In this document: piece after piece, positions 37,850 through 45,760 of the stretch
How positions within the stretch are numbered: position 1 is the first letter of the stretch
How the letters are laid out: each line of letters starts with the position of its first letter
Notes under the pieces: model-generated
Database searches by the model: none
Seen by the model: the letters and a program-made list of their open reading frames with translations, nothing else
Told to the model about the DNA's origin: nothing
Position numbers and translations under genes: made by a program
DNA from: Shinella daejeonensis
Lineage (GTDB): Bacteria; Pseudomonadota; Alphaproteobacteria; Rhizobiales; Rhizobiaceae
Length of the DNA stretch: 64,000 bases
Reading direction: 5' to 3'
NCBI RefSeq assembly: GCF_024281235.1
Contig: NZ_JAHWXY010000001.1
Coordinates: 186,001-250,000, forward strand

Positions 37850-37904
37850 AATGCTTCTCCCGGGTTTGAACACGCAGGGCATTCTTCACCCTGCACCAGC
37901 CCCA

Positions 37905-37929
37905 AACGACAACTGCCGGGCTCCGTTCC
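37905..37929 (-). promoter_or_regulatory. EcfG (RpoE2)-type general stress promoter for the KGG gene
   Basis: On the minus strand GGAAC (37929-37925) and CGTT (37908-37905) are 16 bp apart, an exact consensus match, 56 bp before the start codon. A 10-bp palindrome GTAATATTAC (37935-37944) lies just upstream. Confidence 0.72.
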
Positions 37930-38108
37930 TTCACGTAATATTACTTGATCGGAGGACCTTCCGGCGGGCACAGCGGCAATGCGCAGACGCCGCTTCTTTC
38001 CGTATCGGCGTTTTCTTCCCTACAATCCGGAAAGGCCGCCGGCGCTTGCCGCTCCGCGCCATTGGTGCTTTGCTGTGCGCCGTCTCGATGGGAACAGGGA
38101 GTTCGACG

Positions 38109-38471
38109 ATGCGCCTGGCGATTGCGATTGCCGCCATGGCGGCGGGCCTCACCGCCGCCTATGCCTCCGACGATCCGGCTGCGGACCTTCAAAAGGCGGA
38201 CCGGGAGTTGAACCGCCTTTACAAAGAGGTCGAAAAACGTCTCGCCGACGACCCCGCCGGCAAGACCCGCCTCGTCCATGCGCAACGGGCATGGATCGCT
38301 TTCCGGGACGCCGAATGCGCCTTCCAGTCCGGCGGCGAGGATGGCGGCAGCATCGCGCCCACCATCGCCGCCCTATGTCAGGCATCCTTGACGTCCGACC
38401 GCGCGGACCGGCTGCATCACTATCTCAAGTGCGAGGAAGGCGACCTGTCCTGCCCGGTGCCTGCCGATTGA
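38109..38471 (+). CDS. LprI-like lysozyme inhibitor family protein (DUF1311)
   Basis: A 120-residue exported protein with signal peptide (MRLAIAIAAMAAGLTAAYA) and the PF07007 core: DRELNRLYKEVEKRLADD, then LVHAQRAWIAFRDAECAFQ and C-terminal cysteines (LCQASLTSDR, KCEEGDLSC). Some members inhibit lysozyme, but most are untested. The ATG at 38109 follows GGGAG; an in-frame ATG seven codons upstream is an alternative. No EcfG-type promoter was seen. Confidence 0.82.
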   Translation: MRLAIAIAAMAAGLTAAYASDDPAADLQKADRELNRLYKEVEKRLADDPAGKTRLVHAQRAWIAFRDAECAFQSGGEDGGSIAPTIAALCQASLTSDRADRLHHYLKCEEGDLSCPVPAD

Positions 38472-38588
38472 TGCAGGATTTCTTTCAAATCGGGCGGGAT
38501 AGCTCCCCGCCGCCCTTGCGGCTTGTCGGTCGGCCCCCATGTATGATTACTTCAACCTCAGTCCTCAACCCCGATCCGGGAGATCACT

Positions 38589-38828
38589 ATGCGCCCCATC
38601 CTAGCGTCCGCACTTTTGATACTGGCATCGACCGCCGCCCACGCTGCCGCGCCTGAGGGCGCGAAGCTCTCCGAGATCATCGCCAAGATCGAGCAAAATC
38701 CCGACGTCGAATATATCGATGAAGTCGATTGGAATGATCGTGGCTATTATGAAATCGAATACGTCATGAAGAACGGCGCGGAGGCCGAGATCAAGATCGA
38801 TCCCAAGACCGGAGAAGCGGTAAGGTAG
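38589..38828 (+). CDS. PepSY domain-containing exported protein
   Basis: A 79-residue protein with a signal peptide ending AAHAAA and one PepSY domain (KLSEIIAKIEQN, YYEIEYVMKNGAEAEIKIDPKTGEAV). PepSY proteins are small periplasmic or membrane-linked modules thought to bind or inhibit proteins. The ATG at 38589 follows GGGAGATCACT. It precedes the MgtC/SapB gene by 3 bp, so the two are likely one operon. Confidence 0.88.
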   Translation: MRPILASALLILASTAAHAAAPEGAKLSEIIAKIEQNPDVEYIDEVDWNDRGYYEIEYVMKNGAEAEIKIDPKTGEAVR

Positions 38829-38831
38829 CGG

Positions 38832-39317
38832 ATGGAAGAGTTCCTGGAGCGCTTCGGACAACAGACATGGCTGCCCTTTTCCGTCATCGCCGCAAGATTG
38901 TTCCTCGCGGCCCTGCTCGGCTCGCTGGTCGGCATGGAACGCGAATGGCGTAAACGGCCGGCGGGCCTCAGAACGCATATCCTCATTTGCGTCGCAACCG
39001 CCCTGATCTCGATCCTGGCCATCGAAATCACCCATGTCGACGTGTTCGCCGGGCAGGAGATCAGGATCGACCCGCTCCGCCTCATCGAAGCGACCACCGC
39101 GGGCGTCGCCTTCCTCGCCGCCGGACTCATTTTCTTCGCCAAGGGCGAGGTGCACGGCCTCACCACCGGCGCCGGCATGTGGCTGGCCGGGGCGATCGGC
39201 CTGGCGGTGGGCCTGGGATTCTGGCAGATCGCCGTTCTGGGGACGATCCTTGCCCTCGTCGTCCTCGGCCTGCTGCATATTTTCGTGGGCGACAGCGTCG
39301 AGCACGATTCCCGCTAG
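38832..39317 (+). CDS. MgtC/SapB family membrane protein
   Basis: A 161-residue inner-membrane protein with four to five helices. It contains the MgtC-family segments AALLGSLVGMEREWRKRPAGLRTH and GVAFLAAGLIF, then GLTTGAGMWLAGAIGLAVG. It lacks the C-terminal cytoplasmic domain of virulence MgtC, so it is the short SapB-like form. Function is unknown beyond links to low-Mg2+ growth and ATP synthase control in true MgtC. Ends before a shared terminator and tRNA-Leu. Confidence 0.88.
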   Translation: MEEFLERFGQQTWLPFSVIAARLFLAALLGSLVGMEREWRKRPAGLRTHILICVATALISILAIEITHVDVFAGQEIRIDPLRLIEATTAGVAFLAAGLIFFAKGEVHGLTTGAGMWLAGAIGLAVGLGFWQIAVLGTILALVVLGLLHIFVGDSVEHDSR

Positions 39318-39369
39318 GTCCGACGCAAAGCGCGCCCCCCGCAACCGCAAGGAACGGTAATGAAAACAA

Positions 39370-39394
39370 AAAACCCGGCTCATGGCCGGGTTTT
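39370..39394. terminator. Bidirectional terminator of the MgtC/SapB gene and tRNA-Leu
   Basis: Stem AAAACCCGGC (39370-39379) / GCCGGGTTTT (39385-39394), T-runs on both strands. On the minus strand it begins directly after the encoded CCA of the tRNA. Confidence 0.88.
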
Positions 39395-39479
39395 TGGTGC
39401 GGTCGAGAAGACTCGAACTTCCACGGGTTGCCCCACAGCGACCTCAACGCTGCGCGTCTACCAATTCCGCCACGACCGC
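39395..39479 (-). tRNA. tRNA-Leu (anticodon GAG)
   Basis: An 85-nt gene with acceptor arms GCGGTCG / CGACCGC, anticodon stem-loop CAGCG-TTGAGGT-CGCTG giving anticodon GAG, a long class II variable arm (GGGGCAACCC region) as expected for leucine, T-arm GAAG-TTCGAGT-CTTC, discriminator A and an encoded CCA. It decodes CUC and CUU. A terminator abuts its 3' end. It is convergent with the MgtC/SapB gene and divergent from lipB. Confidence 0.95.
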
Positions 39480-39675
39480 ATCGTGGTAGGCGCCGAATTG
39501 CTCCGGCGCGGCTGCATGTAGCAAAAGCCTCTGGGGTACACAAGGCCGGCCCGAAAGAAAAATGCGGAAAAGCGGAACAATTTCAGACGCTCTTTCAACG
39601 CCTTGGGGAACACCCTGAAATCCTTGCATCTTTGCCCCCATATCTGGCAGAACGGATGTAAAAAGGACCCTTTCC

Positions 39676-40395
39676 ATGCAACGGCAGGACATCGATACAT
39701 CGCTCTTTCCGGTTGCCGGCTTTCCGCCGGTGCGCTGGCGCGTCGCGCGCCATCTCGTACCCTATGATAGCGCCGTCGAAACCATGGAACGCGAGGCGGG
39801 CGCGATCGCGCGCGGCGAGGCCGACGAACTCGTCTGGCTGGTCGAACACCCCCCGCTCTACACGGCCGGCACCAGCGCCGATCCGGCGGACCTCGTGTCT
39901 CCCTACCGCTTCCCGGTGTTTTCCACCGGCCGGGGTGGGGAATACACCTATCACGGGCCCGGCCAGCGCGTCGTCTATGTGATGCTCGATCTCAAACGCC
40001 GCCGGCCGGACGTTCGCGCTTTCGTCGCCGGGCTGGAGGCCGTGGTGATCGATGCGCTCGCGTCGATGAATGTCCGTGGCGAACGGCGCGAGGATCGCGT
40101 CGGCGTATGGGTGCGGCGGCCGGACCGTCCGCCGCTGCCCGACGGTTCGCCGGCGGAAGACAAGATCGCCGCCATCGGCATCCGCCTGCGGCGCTGGGTG
40201 AGCTTCCACGGCTTTTCGCTCAACGTCGATCCCGACCTGGAGCATTTCTCCGGCATCGTGCCTTGCGGCATTCGCGGCTACGGCGTGACGAGCCTCGTCG
40301 ATCTCGGCCTGCCGGTCATGACGAGCGATGTCGATATGCGCATCCGCACCGCCTTCGAACGAACCTTCGGCCCGACGATCCCGGACCGCGACTGA
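39676..40395 (+). CDS. lipB: Octanoyltransferase LipB
   Basis: Transfers octanoyl from ACP to lipoyl domains, the first step of lipoate synthesis; the GcvH protein encoded at 50.6 kb is one client. The 239-residue protein has [14 protein letters not shown], the catalytic Lys163 in [13 protein letters not shown] and nucleophile Cys197 in [15 protein letters not shown]. The ATG at 39676 was kept for its N-terminus like rhizobial relatives. Tail to tail with the EamA transporter gene. Confidence 0.95.
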   Translation: MQRQDIDTSLFPVAGFPPVRWRVARHLVPYDSAVETMEREAGAIARGEADELVWLVEHPPLYTAGTSADPADLVSPYRFPVFSTGRGGEYTYHGPGQRVVYVMLDLKRRRPDVRAFVAGLEAVVIDALASMNVRGERREDRVGVWVRRPDRPPLPDGSPAEDKIAAIGIRLRRWVSFHGFSLNVDPDLEHFSGIVPCGIRGYGVTSLVDLGLPVMTSDVDMRIRTAFERTFGPTIPDRD

Positions 40396-40413
40396 GCGCA
40401 AGCGGAAACGGCG

Positions 40414-41370
40414 TCAGTCGAAGGCCATGTCGGCCGAAGCCCGGCGGCGCGTCTTGTGCTCGCGCCAGATGATGAAAAGGCCGGAGGCGACGATGACGGC
40501 GATCCCCAGCCATTTCGAGGCGGTCGGGAAATCGCCGAAGATCGCATAGCCGAGCACCGTCGCCGAGATGATCTCGAAATACTGGAAAGGCGCCAGCAGC
40601 GACAGGGGCGCAAGACGAAAGGCGCGCACCACGAGAAGATGCGCGTAACCGGACAGCGCGCCGAGGATCAGCAGCAGGAGAAGACCGAGCCCTGTCGCCG
40701 GCAGCGAGGGCTCGAAATCGCCCACACCCGCCGAATGGCCGGCAAAGATGGCGCCTGCCATGAAGACCGTCCCTCCGACGCCGGCGATCGTCTGCATGGT
40801 CAGCGGCGAATCGGCATCGCCGAGCGCGCGGTTCATGAACAGATAGAGCGAATAGAGAAACGCACAGGCGACCGGCAACAGCGCCATCCAGCCGAACAGC
40901 AGGAAACTCGGCTGGATGACGATGAGCGCGCCGCCGAAGCCGACGAGAATCGCCAGCCAGCGTCGCCAGCCGACCTTCTCCCCAAGGAAGGCGGCCGACA
41001 TCGCCGTGAGGATGAAGGGCTCGACGAAATAGATCGCGAAGACATCGGCAAGCGGCATGTATTTGACGGCGGTGAAGAACAGGAGGCTCGCCGCGCCGTG
41101 GATCACCCCGCGCAGGAGATTGAGCCAGGGCTGCCGCGCCCGGAACATCGCCGTTCCCGCGACCACCACCAGCGGCAGGGTACCGGCGACCTGGAAGAAG
41201 AAGCGATAGAAGGTGACCTGCGCCGGCGACATGTTCTCGAATGTCGCCATATATTTCGCAATGGCGTCCATGCCCGGCAGCATCAGCATTGCGAAAGCCA
41301 TCAGGACAATGCCCTGCATGATGCCGCTATCCGCCGGATTGCGGCCTGCCGAAGATGCATTGCCCGTCAT
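40414..41370 (-). CDS. EamA/DMT family transporter
   Basis: A 318-residue protein with ten hydrophobic helices and two EamA repeats of the drug/metabolite transporter superfamily (VTFYRFFFQVAGTLPLV, YFVEPFILTAMSAAFLGEKVGWRRW in the first; APFQYFEIISATVLGYAIFGD in the second). Substrate unknown. The ATG at 41370 follows AGGAGACATC; the frame stays open to 42000 through the XRE gene but that stretch has no transporter content. Divergent from the XRE regulator gene with a 7-bp inverted repeat between them. Confidence 0.88.
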   Translation of the reverse strand: MTGNASSAGRNPADSGIMQGIVLMAFAMLMLPGMDAIAKYMATFENMSPAQVTFYRFFFQVAGTLPLVVVAGTAMFRARQPWLNLLRGVIHGAASLLFFTAVKYMPLADVFAIYFVEPFILTAMSAAFLGEKVGWRRWLAILVGFGGALIVIQPSFLLFGWMALLPVACAFLYSLYLFMNRALGDADSPLTMQTIAGVGGTVFMAGAIFAGHSAGVGDFEPSLPATGLGLLLLLILGALSGYAHLLVVRAFRLAPLSLLAPFQYFEIISATVLGYAIFGDFPTASKWLGIAVIVASGLFIIWREHKTRRRASADMAFD

Positions 41371-41409
41371 GATGTCTCCTCTTCCCGCCGTTCTGCTTAG
41401 CTCTTTTAC

Positions 41410-41431
41410 AATTTCTGGCAATGTAGAAATT
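41410..41431. promoter_or_regulatory. Inverted repeat between the EamA and XRE genes
   Basis: AATTTCT (41410-41416) and AGAAATT (41425-41431) form perfect 7-bp arms with an 8-bp spacer, 40 bp upstream of the EamA start. It is a candidate operator for the adjacent XRE regulator. Confidence 0.45.
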
Positions 41432-41529
41432 TTCATCGTCCTCACCCGCCACGCCATGCCACGACGCATTCCGGTCATCGCCCGCCGAAGACCGGCTGTA
41501 AGCTCGGCGGGAAGGAAAAGGAGCAAGCG

Positions 41530-41934
41530 ATGACCCTTCCCGGCGATGGCAACACCATTCCCTTCCCCAGGCTTCGTCCCGACACGGACACGCTGGGCGG
41601 CCGGATCTGGCGCGCCCGCGATGCGCTCGGCCTGTCGTTGTGCGATCTCGCCGCCCGGCTGCACCTTCCCGAAGATCTGGTCAGCGGCTGGGAGCGGGAC
41701 CGGGCCGAACCGCCCGTCGATGCGCTCTCGACGCTTGCCGGCGTTCTTTCGGTCTCGCCGGACTGGTTGGCGGCCGGCATCGGCAAGGCGCCCGCCGAAC
41801 CCGTCACCCCGGAGGAGCAGACCCGGCTGTGGCTGAAACTGGCGCGCGTGCGCGAGTTGCACGCGGAGACGACGCGCGCCATCGCCGCGCTCGAATCCGA
41901 GATCACCCGCCTCGCCCGCCGTGGAAGAGCCTGA
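41530..41934 (+). CDS. XRE family helix-turn-helix transcriptional regulator
   Basis: A 134-residue protein with a Cro/C1-type HTH (about 22-80: RIWRARDALGLSLCDLAARLHLPEDLVSGWERDRAEPPVDALSTLAG, shown here in part) and a C-terminal helical segment that may dimerise. It has no ligand domain. The ATG at 41530 follows AAAAGGAGCAAGCG. It is divergent from an EamA transporter and followed 81 bp later by frmA; either could be its target. Confidence 0.85.
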   Translation: MTLPGDGNTIPFPRLRPDTDTLGGRIWRARDALGLSLCDLAARLHLPEDLVSGWERDRAEPPVDALSTLAGVLSVSPDWLAAGIGKAPAEPVTPEEQTRLWLKLARVRELHAETTRAIAALESEITRLARRGRA

Positions 41935-42015
41935 TTTCTTCAACCGCGAGGCTTGAGACCTCAGGCCTGCTCTGCAATGGTCTGCCCGACGAGAATCCAT
42001 TCAGGGAGTAAGGAT

Positions 42016-43143
42016 ATGGACGTACGCGCCGCCGTTGCGGTTCAGGCCGGAAAGCCGCTGGAACTCATGACCGTTCAGCTCGAAGGCCCGCGGGCCGGCG
42101 AGGTGCTGATCGAGGTCAAGGCGACCGGCATCTGCCATACCGACGAATTCACGCTGTCGGGCGCCGACCCGGAAGGTATCTTTCCGGCGATCCTCGGCCA
42201 CGAGGGCGCAGGCGTCGTCGTCGACATCGGCCCGGGCGTCACCTCGCTGAAGAAGGGCGACCACGTCATTCCGCTCTATACGCCGGAATGCCGCTCCTGC
42301 CCGTCGTGTCTGTCCCGCAAGACCAACCTGTGCACGGCGATCCGCGCCACGCAGGGCCAGGGCCTGATGCCGGATGGCAGCAGCCGCTTCTCCATCGGCA
42401 AGGACAAGATCTTCCACTATATGGGCTGCTCGACCTTCGCCAACTACACGGTCCTGCCGGAGATCGCCGTCGCCAAGGTCAACCCGGACGCCCCCTTCGA
42501 CAAGATCTGCTACATCGGCTGCGGGGTCACGACCGGCATCGGCGCGGTCATCAACACGGCGAAGGTGGAGATCGGCGCGACGGCCATCGTCTTCGGCCTC
42601 GGCGGCATCGGTCTCAACGTCATCCAGGGCCTGCGCCTTGCCGGCGCCGACATGATCATCGGCGTCGACCTCAACAACGACAAGAAGGAATGGGGCGAGC
42701 GCTTCGGCATGACCCATTTCGTCAACCCGTCGGAAGTGGACGGCGACATCGTGGCCTATCTCGTCAATATGACGAAGCGCGGCGCCGACCAGATCGGCGG
42801 CGCGGACTACACGTTCGACTGCACGGGCAACACCAAGGTGATGCGCCAGGCGCTCGAATCCTCCCATCGCGGCTGGGGCAAGTCGGTCATCATCGGCGTC
42901 GCCGGCGCGGGACAGGAAATCTCGACCCGTCCGTTCCAGCTCGTCACCGGGCGGACCTGGATGGGAACGGCCTTCGGCGGCGCGCGCGGCCGCACCGACG
43001 TGCCGCAGATCGTCGACTGGTACATGGAGGGCAAGATCGAGATCGACCCGATGATCACCCACACCATGCCGCTCGAAGACATCAACAAGGGCTTCGACCT
43101 GATGAACCAGGGCAAGTCCATCCGCAGCGTCGTCGTTTATTGA
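42016..43143 (+). CDS. frmA: S-(hydroxymethyl)glutathione dehydrogenase / class III alcohol dehydrogenase
   Basis: Oxidises the formaldehyde-glutathione adduct to S-formylglutathione with NAD+, and also reduces S-nitrosoglutathione. The 375-residue zinc enzyme has catalytic zinc ligands Cys40 in TGICHTDEF, His62 in LGHEGAG and the Cys of YIGCGVTTG, and structural zinc cysteines 92, 95, 98 and 106 in ECRSCPSC...NLC. The NAD fold is [10 protein letters not shown]. The ATG at 42016 follows GGGAGTAAGGAT. Its partner fghA lies two genes downstream. In rhizobia the gene is also called adhC or flhA. Confidence 0.95.
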   Translation: MDVRAAVAVQAGKPLELMTVQLEGPRAGEVLIEVKATGICHTDEFTLSGADPEGIFPAILGHEGAGVVVDIGPGVTSLKKGDHVIPLYTPECRSCPSCLSRKTNLCTAIRATQGQGLMPDGSSRFSIGKDKIFHYMGCSTFANYTVLPEIAVAKVNPDAPFDKICYIGCGVTTGIGAVINTAKVEIGATAIVFGLGGIGLNVIQGLRLAGADMIIGVDLNNDKKEWGERFGMTHFVNPSEVDGDIVAYLVNMTKRGADQIGGADYTFDCTGNTKVMRQALESSHRGWGKSVIIGVAGAGQEISTRPFQLVTGRTWMGTAFGGARGRTDVPQIVDWYMEGKIEIDPMITHTMPLEDINKGFDLMNQGKSIRSVVVY

Positions 43144-43176
43144 CGACGCTTCCGGCTCCGGCCGATACGAGGAAAG

Positions 43177-43202
43177 GGCGGGGAGCGCATGCACTCCCCG
43201 CC
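43177..43202 (+). terminator. Hairpin downstream of frmA
   Basis: Stem GGCGGGGAG (43177-43185) / CTCCCCGCC (43194-43202), 8-nt loop, followed by GTCATGTTT. It is stable but lacks a good U-tract, so partial read-through to the next gene is possible. Confidence 0.65.
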
Positions 43203-43252
43203 GTCATGTTTCTGCCGTCGGGCCACTTGATGTCACGGGGAGCCGAAGCGTC

Positions 43253-43708
43253 ATGATCTACGTCGATGCCGACGCCTGCCCTGTCAAGGCGGAGGTCCTG
43301 AAAGTGGCCGAGCGCCACGCGATCGGGGTGACCTTCGTCGCCAATTCCGGGCTTCGTCCCTCCCGCGATCCGATGGTCCGGAACGTCATCGTGCCGGGCT
43401 CCTTCGACGCCGCCGACGACTGGATCGCCGAGCGGGCCGGCGACGGTGACATCGTGGTGACCGCGGACGTTCCGCTTGCCGGGCGCTGCGTGGCTGGCGG
43501 CGCATTGGTGACCGGCCCGTCCGGCCGTATCTTCGACAGGACGAATATCGGCATGGCAACGGCCATGCGCGATCTCGGCGCGCATCTTCGCGAGACCGGA
43601 GAGAGCAAGGGCTACAACGCCGCCTTCACGCCGCGCGACCGGTCCGCCTTCCTGGAAACACTCGAAAGGCTTTGCCGGCGGGCCAAAGGCGGAGGCCCGA
43701 ACGCGTGA
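43253..43708 (+). CDS. YaiI/YqxD family protein (DUF188, UPF0178)
   Basis: A 151-residue protein of the UPF0178 family with a PIN-like fold (MIYVDADACPVKAEVLKVAER, DIVVTADVPLAGRCVAGGA, MATAMRDLGAHLRETGE). The paired acidic residues in VDADACPV suggest a metal site, but no activity is established for the family. Its stop overlaps the start of the DUF1345 gene (TGATG). Confidence 0.88.
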   Translation: MIYVDADACPVKAEVLKVAERHAIGVTFVANSGLRPSRDPMVRNVIVPGSFDAADDWIAERAGDGDIVVTADVPLAGRCVAGGALVTGPSGRIFDRTNIGMATAMRDLGAHLRETGESKGYNAAFTPRDRSAFLETLERLCRRAKGGGPNA

Positions 43709-44364
43709 TGCGCAAGGCGGGGCGGCAGATGGCCACGATGGGGCGGCATACCCCCTTCTACGTGGGTGCGGTCGCCGCCGCCCTCGTCGTGCCGCCGGTC
43801 CTGTGGCTTGCGCCGGCCTATGGGGTCGAGGCTCCGGCCATCGTCTTCTTCCTGTGCTATCTCGTCCTGACCGCCTGCCGTTTTCCACGCCTGACAGCCG
43901 ATCGTCTCGAAAGGCATATCTCCGAGGCGGATGAGCCGGTCTGGAGCATCTTCGCCGTAACGCTTGCGGCCGCCACGGCATCGATCGCCTCGCTGTTCAT
44001 CGTCCTCAACCAGAAAAACACCGCTCCGGGCCTGCAAATCGCGCTTGCCTTTGCGCCCGTGGCGCTTGGCTGGATGACCATTCATGTCATGGCGGCCATG
44101 CATTACGCCCATCTCTACTGGAGCCCCTCGCCCCATGGCGGCGGCGCCGGCAAGGGTCTCGATTTCCCGCAGACCGAACGGCCGGCCGTTTATGACTTCC
44201 TCTATTTCTCCTTCGTCATCGGCATGACCGCCCAGACATCCGATGTCGCCATCACCGCGACGGCGATGCGCAAGGTGAACCTTCTGCACGCTATCGTCTC
44301 CTTCTTCTTCAATACGGTGCTGGTCGCCGCCGCCGTCAACACGGCGGTGACGCTCGCCACCTGA
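43708..44364 (+). CDS. DUF1345 membrane protein
   Basis: A 218-residue protein with five hydrophobic helices and the DUF1345 signatures HVMAAMHYAHLYW, DFLYFSFVIGMTAQTSDVAIT and HAIVSFFFNTVLVA. Function unknown. The ATG at 43708 overlaps the YaiI stop; an internal ATG 36 nt further is an alternative. It ends 19 bp before fghA, so YaiI, DUF1345 and fghA are probably co-transcribed. Confidence 0.88.
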   Translation: MRKAGRQMATMGRHTPFYVGAVAAALVVPPVLWLAPAYGVEAPAIVFFLCYLVLTACRFPRLTADRLERHISEADEPVWSIFAVTLAAATASIASLFIVLNQKNTAPGLQIALAFAPVALGWMTIHVMAAMHYAHLYWSPSPHGGGAGKGLDFPQTERPAVYDFLYFSFVIGMTAQTSDVAITATAMRKVNLLHAIVSFFFNTVLVAAAVNTAVTLAT

Positions 44365-44383
44365 GCTTCCAGGAGTTTTCCTC

Positions 44384-45217
44384 ATGAAAGTGATTTCCCA
44401 AAATCGCGCCTTCGGCGGTACGCAGGGCGTCTATGCCCATGACTCCGAGGCCTGCGGCTGCGAGATGACCTTCGCGGTCTTCGTGCCGCCGCAGGCGGCC
44501 GATGGGCCAAGACCGGTGTTGTGGTATCTCTCCGGCCTGACCTGCACTCACGCCAACGTCATGGATAAAGGCGAATACCGCCGCATGGCCGCCGAACTGG
44601 GCCTCATCATCGTCTGCCCGGACACCAGCCCGCGCGGCGATGCCGTCGCCGACGAGGCAACGAACTGGCAGATGGGCAAGGGCGCCGGCTTCTATCTCGA
44701 CGCCACCGAAAAGCCCTGGGCGGATCATTACCGCATGTACAGCTACATCACCGGGGAACTGCCCGCGCTGATCGCCGAGAATTTCCCGGTCGACATGGCG
44801 CGCCAGGGCATTTTCGGTCATTCCATGGGCGGCCACGGCGCCATGACCATCGCGCTCCGGAACCCGGATCGCTTCAAGAGCTGCTCCGCCTTCGCGCCCA
44901 TCGTCGAGCCCTCGACGGCGGACTGGTCCGCACCGGCTCTGGAAAAATATCTCGGCACGGATCAGGCGGCCTGGCGGCCCTACGACGCCTGCGCGCTGGT
45001 GGCCGACGGCGCGCGCTTCCCCGAATTCCTGATCGACCAGGGCAAGGCGGACGGCTTCCTCGAAAACGGCCTGCGCCCGTGGCTCTTCGAAAAGGCGGTG
45101 GAAGGCACCGGCATCGCGCTGACGCTGCGCATGCACGAAGGCTATGACCACTCCTATTATTTCATCTCCACCTTCATGGACGACCATCTGCGGTGGCACG
45201 CCGAACGGCTGGGATAA
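44384..45217 (+). CDS. fghA: S-formylglutathione hydrolase
   Basis: Releases formate and glutathione from S-formylglutathione, the second step of formaldehyde detoxification after FrmA. The 277-residue esterase D-type alpha/beta hydrolase has the oxyanion region LSGLTCTHANVM, nucleophile Ser147 in GHSMGGHG, the acidic residue in IDQGKADGFL and the histidine in GYDHSYYF. The ATG at 44384 follows CAGGAG. It ends at a perfect 10-bp hairpin. Confidence 0.95.
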   Translation: MKVISQNRAFGGTQGVYAHDSEACGCEMTFAVFVPPQAADGPRPVLWYLSGLTCTHANVMDKGEYRRMAAELGLIIVCPDTSPRGDAVADEATNWQMGKGAGFYLDATEKPWADHYRMYSYITGELPALIAENFPVDMARQGIFGHSMGGHGAMTIALRNPDRFKSCSAFAPIVEPSTADWSAPALEKYLGTDQAAWRPYDACALVADGARFPEFLIDQGKADGFLENGLRPWLFEKAVEGTGIALTLRMHEGYDHSYYFISTFMDDHLRWHAERLG

Positions 45218-45238
45218 CCGCGGCTTCCGACAGGACGC

Positions 45239-45261
45239 GGGTGCATGGCTGCCATGCACCC
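45239..45261 (+). terminator. Hairpin downstream of fghA
   Basis: Perfect 10-bp stem GGGTGCATGG / CCATGCACCC with loop CTG, followed by TTAGCC. Likely terminator or mRNA 3' end despite a poor U-tract; it separates fghA from the guanidine riboswitch. Confidence 0.7.
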
Positions 45262-45300
45262 TTAGCCTTGCCTGCCGAAACGACTTTTGAAATAATGCGC

Positions 45301-45358
45301 GCGGCAGACGGCTGCCGCCGGGCGTTTCATCCGGTCACGATCGCGGGGACGGCCTCGC
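45301..45358 (+). ncRNA. Guanidine-II (mini-ykkC) riboswitch
   Basis: Two hairpins with the diagnostic ACGR loops: GCGGCAG-ACGG-CTGCCGC (45301-45318) and GCGGGG-ACGG-CCTCGC (45343-45358), joined by 24 nt. This is the mini-ykkC architecture, which binds guanidinium and turns on exporter and carboxylase genes. The gene 24 bp downstream encodes a Gdx-type guanidinium exporter, which independently supports the call. Directly after the second hairpin, CTCC (45358-45361) can pair with the GGAG ribosome binding site (45370-45373), suggesting translational control. Confidence 0.93.
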
Positions 45359-45382
45359 TCCCTTGAAACGGAGTCTGCCGTC

Positions 45383-45697
45383 ATGTCCTGGATCCTTCTC
45401 ACCCTTGCGGGCATTTTTGAAATCGGCTGGGCCGTCGGTCTCAAATACACCGAGGGTTTCACAAGGCCGCTTCCCACCGCCCTCACCGCCTTTTCGATGC
45501 TGATCAGCGTCGTGCTGCTCGGCCTGGCCGTGAAATCGCTGCCGATGGGCACCGCCTATGCGGTCTGGACCGGTATCGGAACGGTCGGAACCGTGATCCT
45601 GAGCATCTTCCTCTTTGCAGAACCCGCGACGGCCTTGCGCCTCGGCTGCATCGCGCTCATCGTCACGGGTATCGTCGGCCTGAAATTCGTCGGCTGA
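45383..45697 (+). CDS. gdx: Guanidinium exporter Gdx (SugE), SMR family
   Basis: Small multidrug resistance family protein, 104 residues and four helices, working as an antiparallel dimer to exchange guanidinium for protons. The residues that mark the Gdx subtype are present: Glu13 and Trp16 in AGIFEIGWAVGLKY, Ser42, Tyr59 and Trp62 in MGTAYAVWTGIG. The ATG at 45383 follows GGAG. A guanidine-II riboswitch in its leader supports the assignment. Convergent with the ATP12 gene. Often annotated sugE. Confidence 0.95.
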   Translation: MSWILLTLAGIFEIGWAVGLKYTEGFTRPLPTALTAFSMLISVVLLGLAVKSLPMGTAYAVWTGIGTVGTVILSIFLFAEPATALRLGCIALIVTGIVGLKFVG

Positions 45698-45760
45698 GGA
45701 TCAGCCGGAGGGGAACGGTTCCCGGCGGGCAGCACTGCGCAATGTCACCGGGCGCCGCTC

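Noticed and set aside
41371-42000. N-terminal extension of the EamA transporter by 210 codons
   Set aside because: The stretch is antisense to the XRE regulator gene, has no membrane helices, and the ATG at 41370 has a strong ribosome binding site and the family N-terminus.
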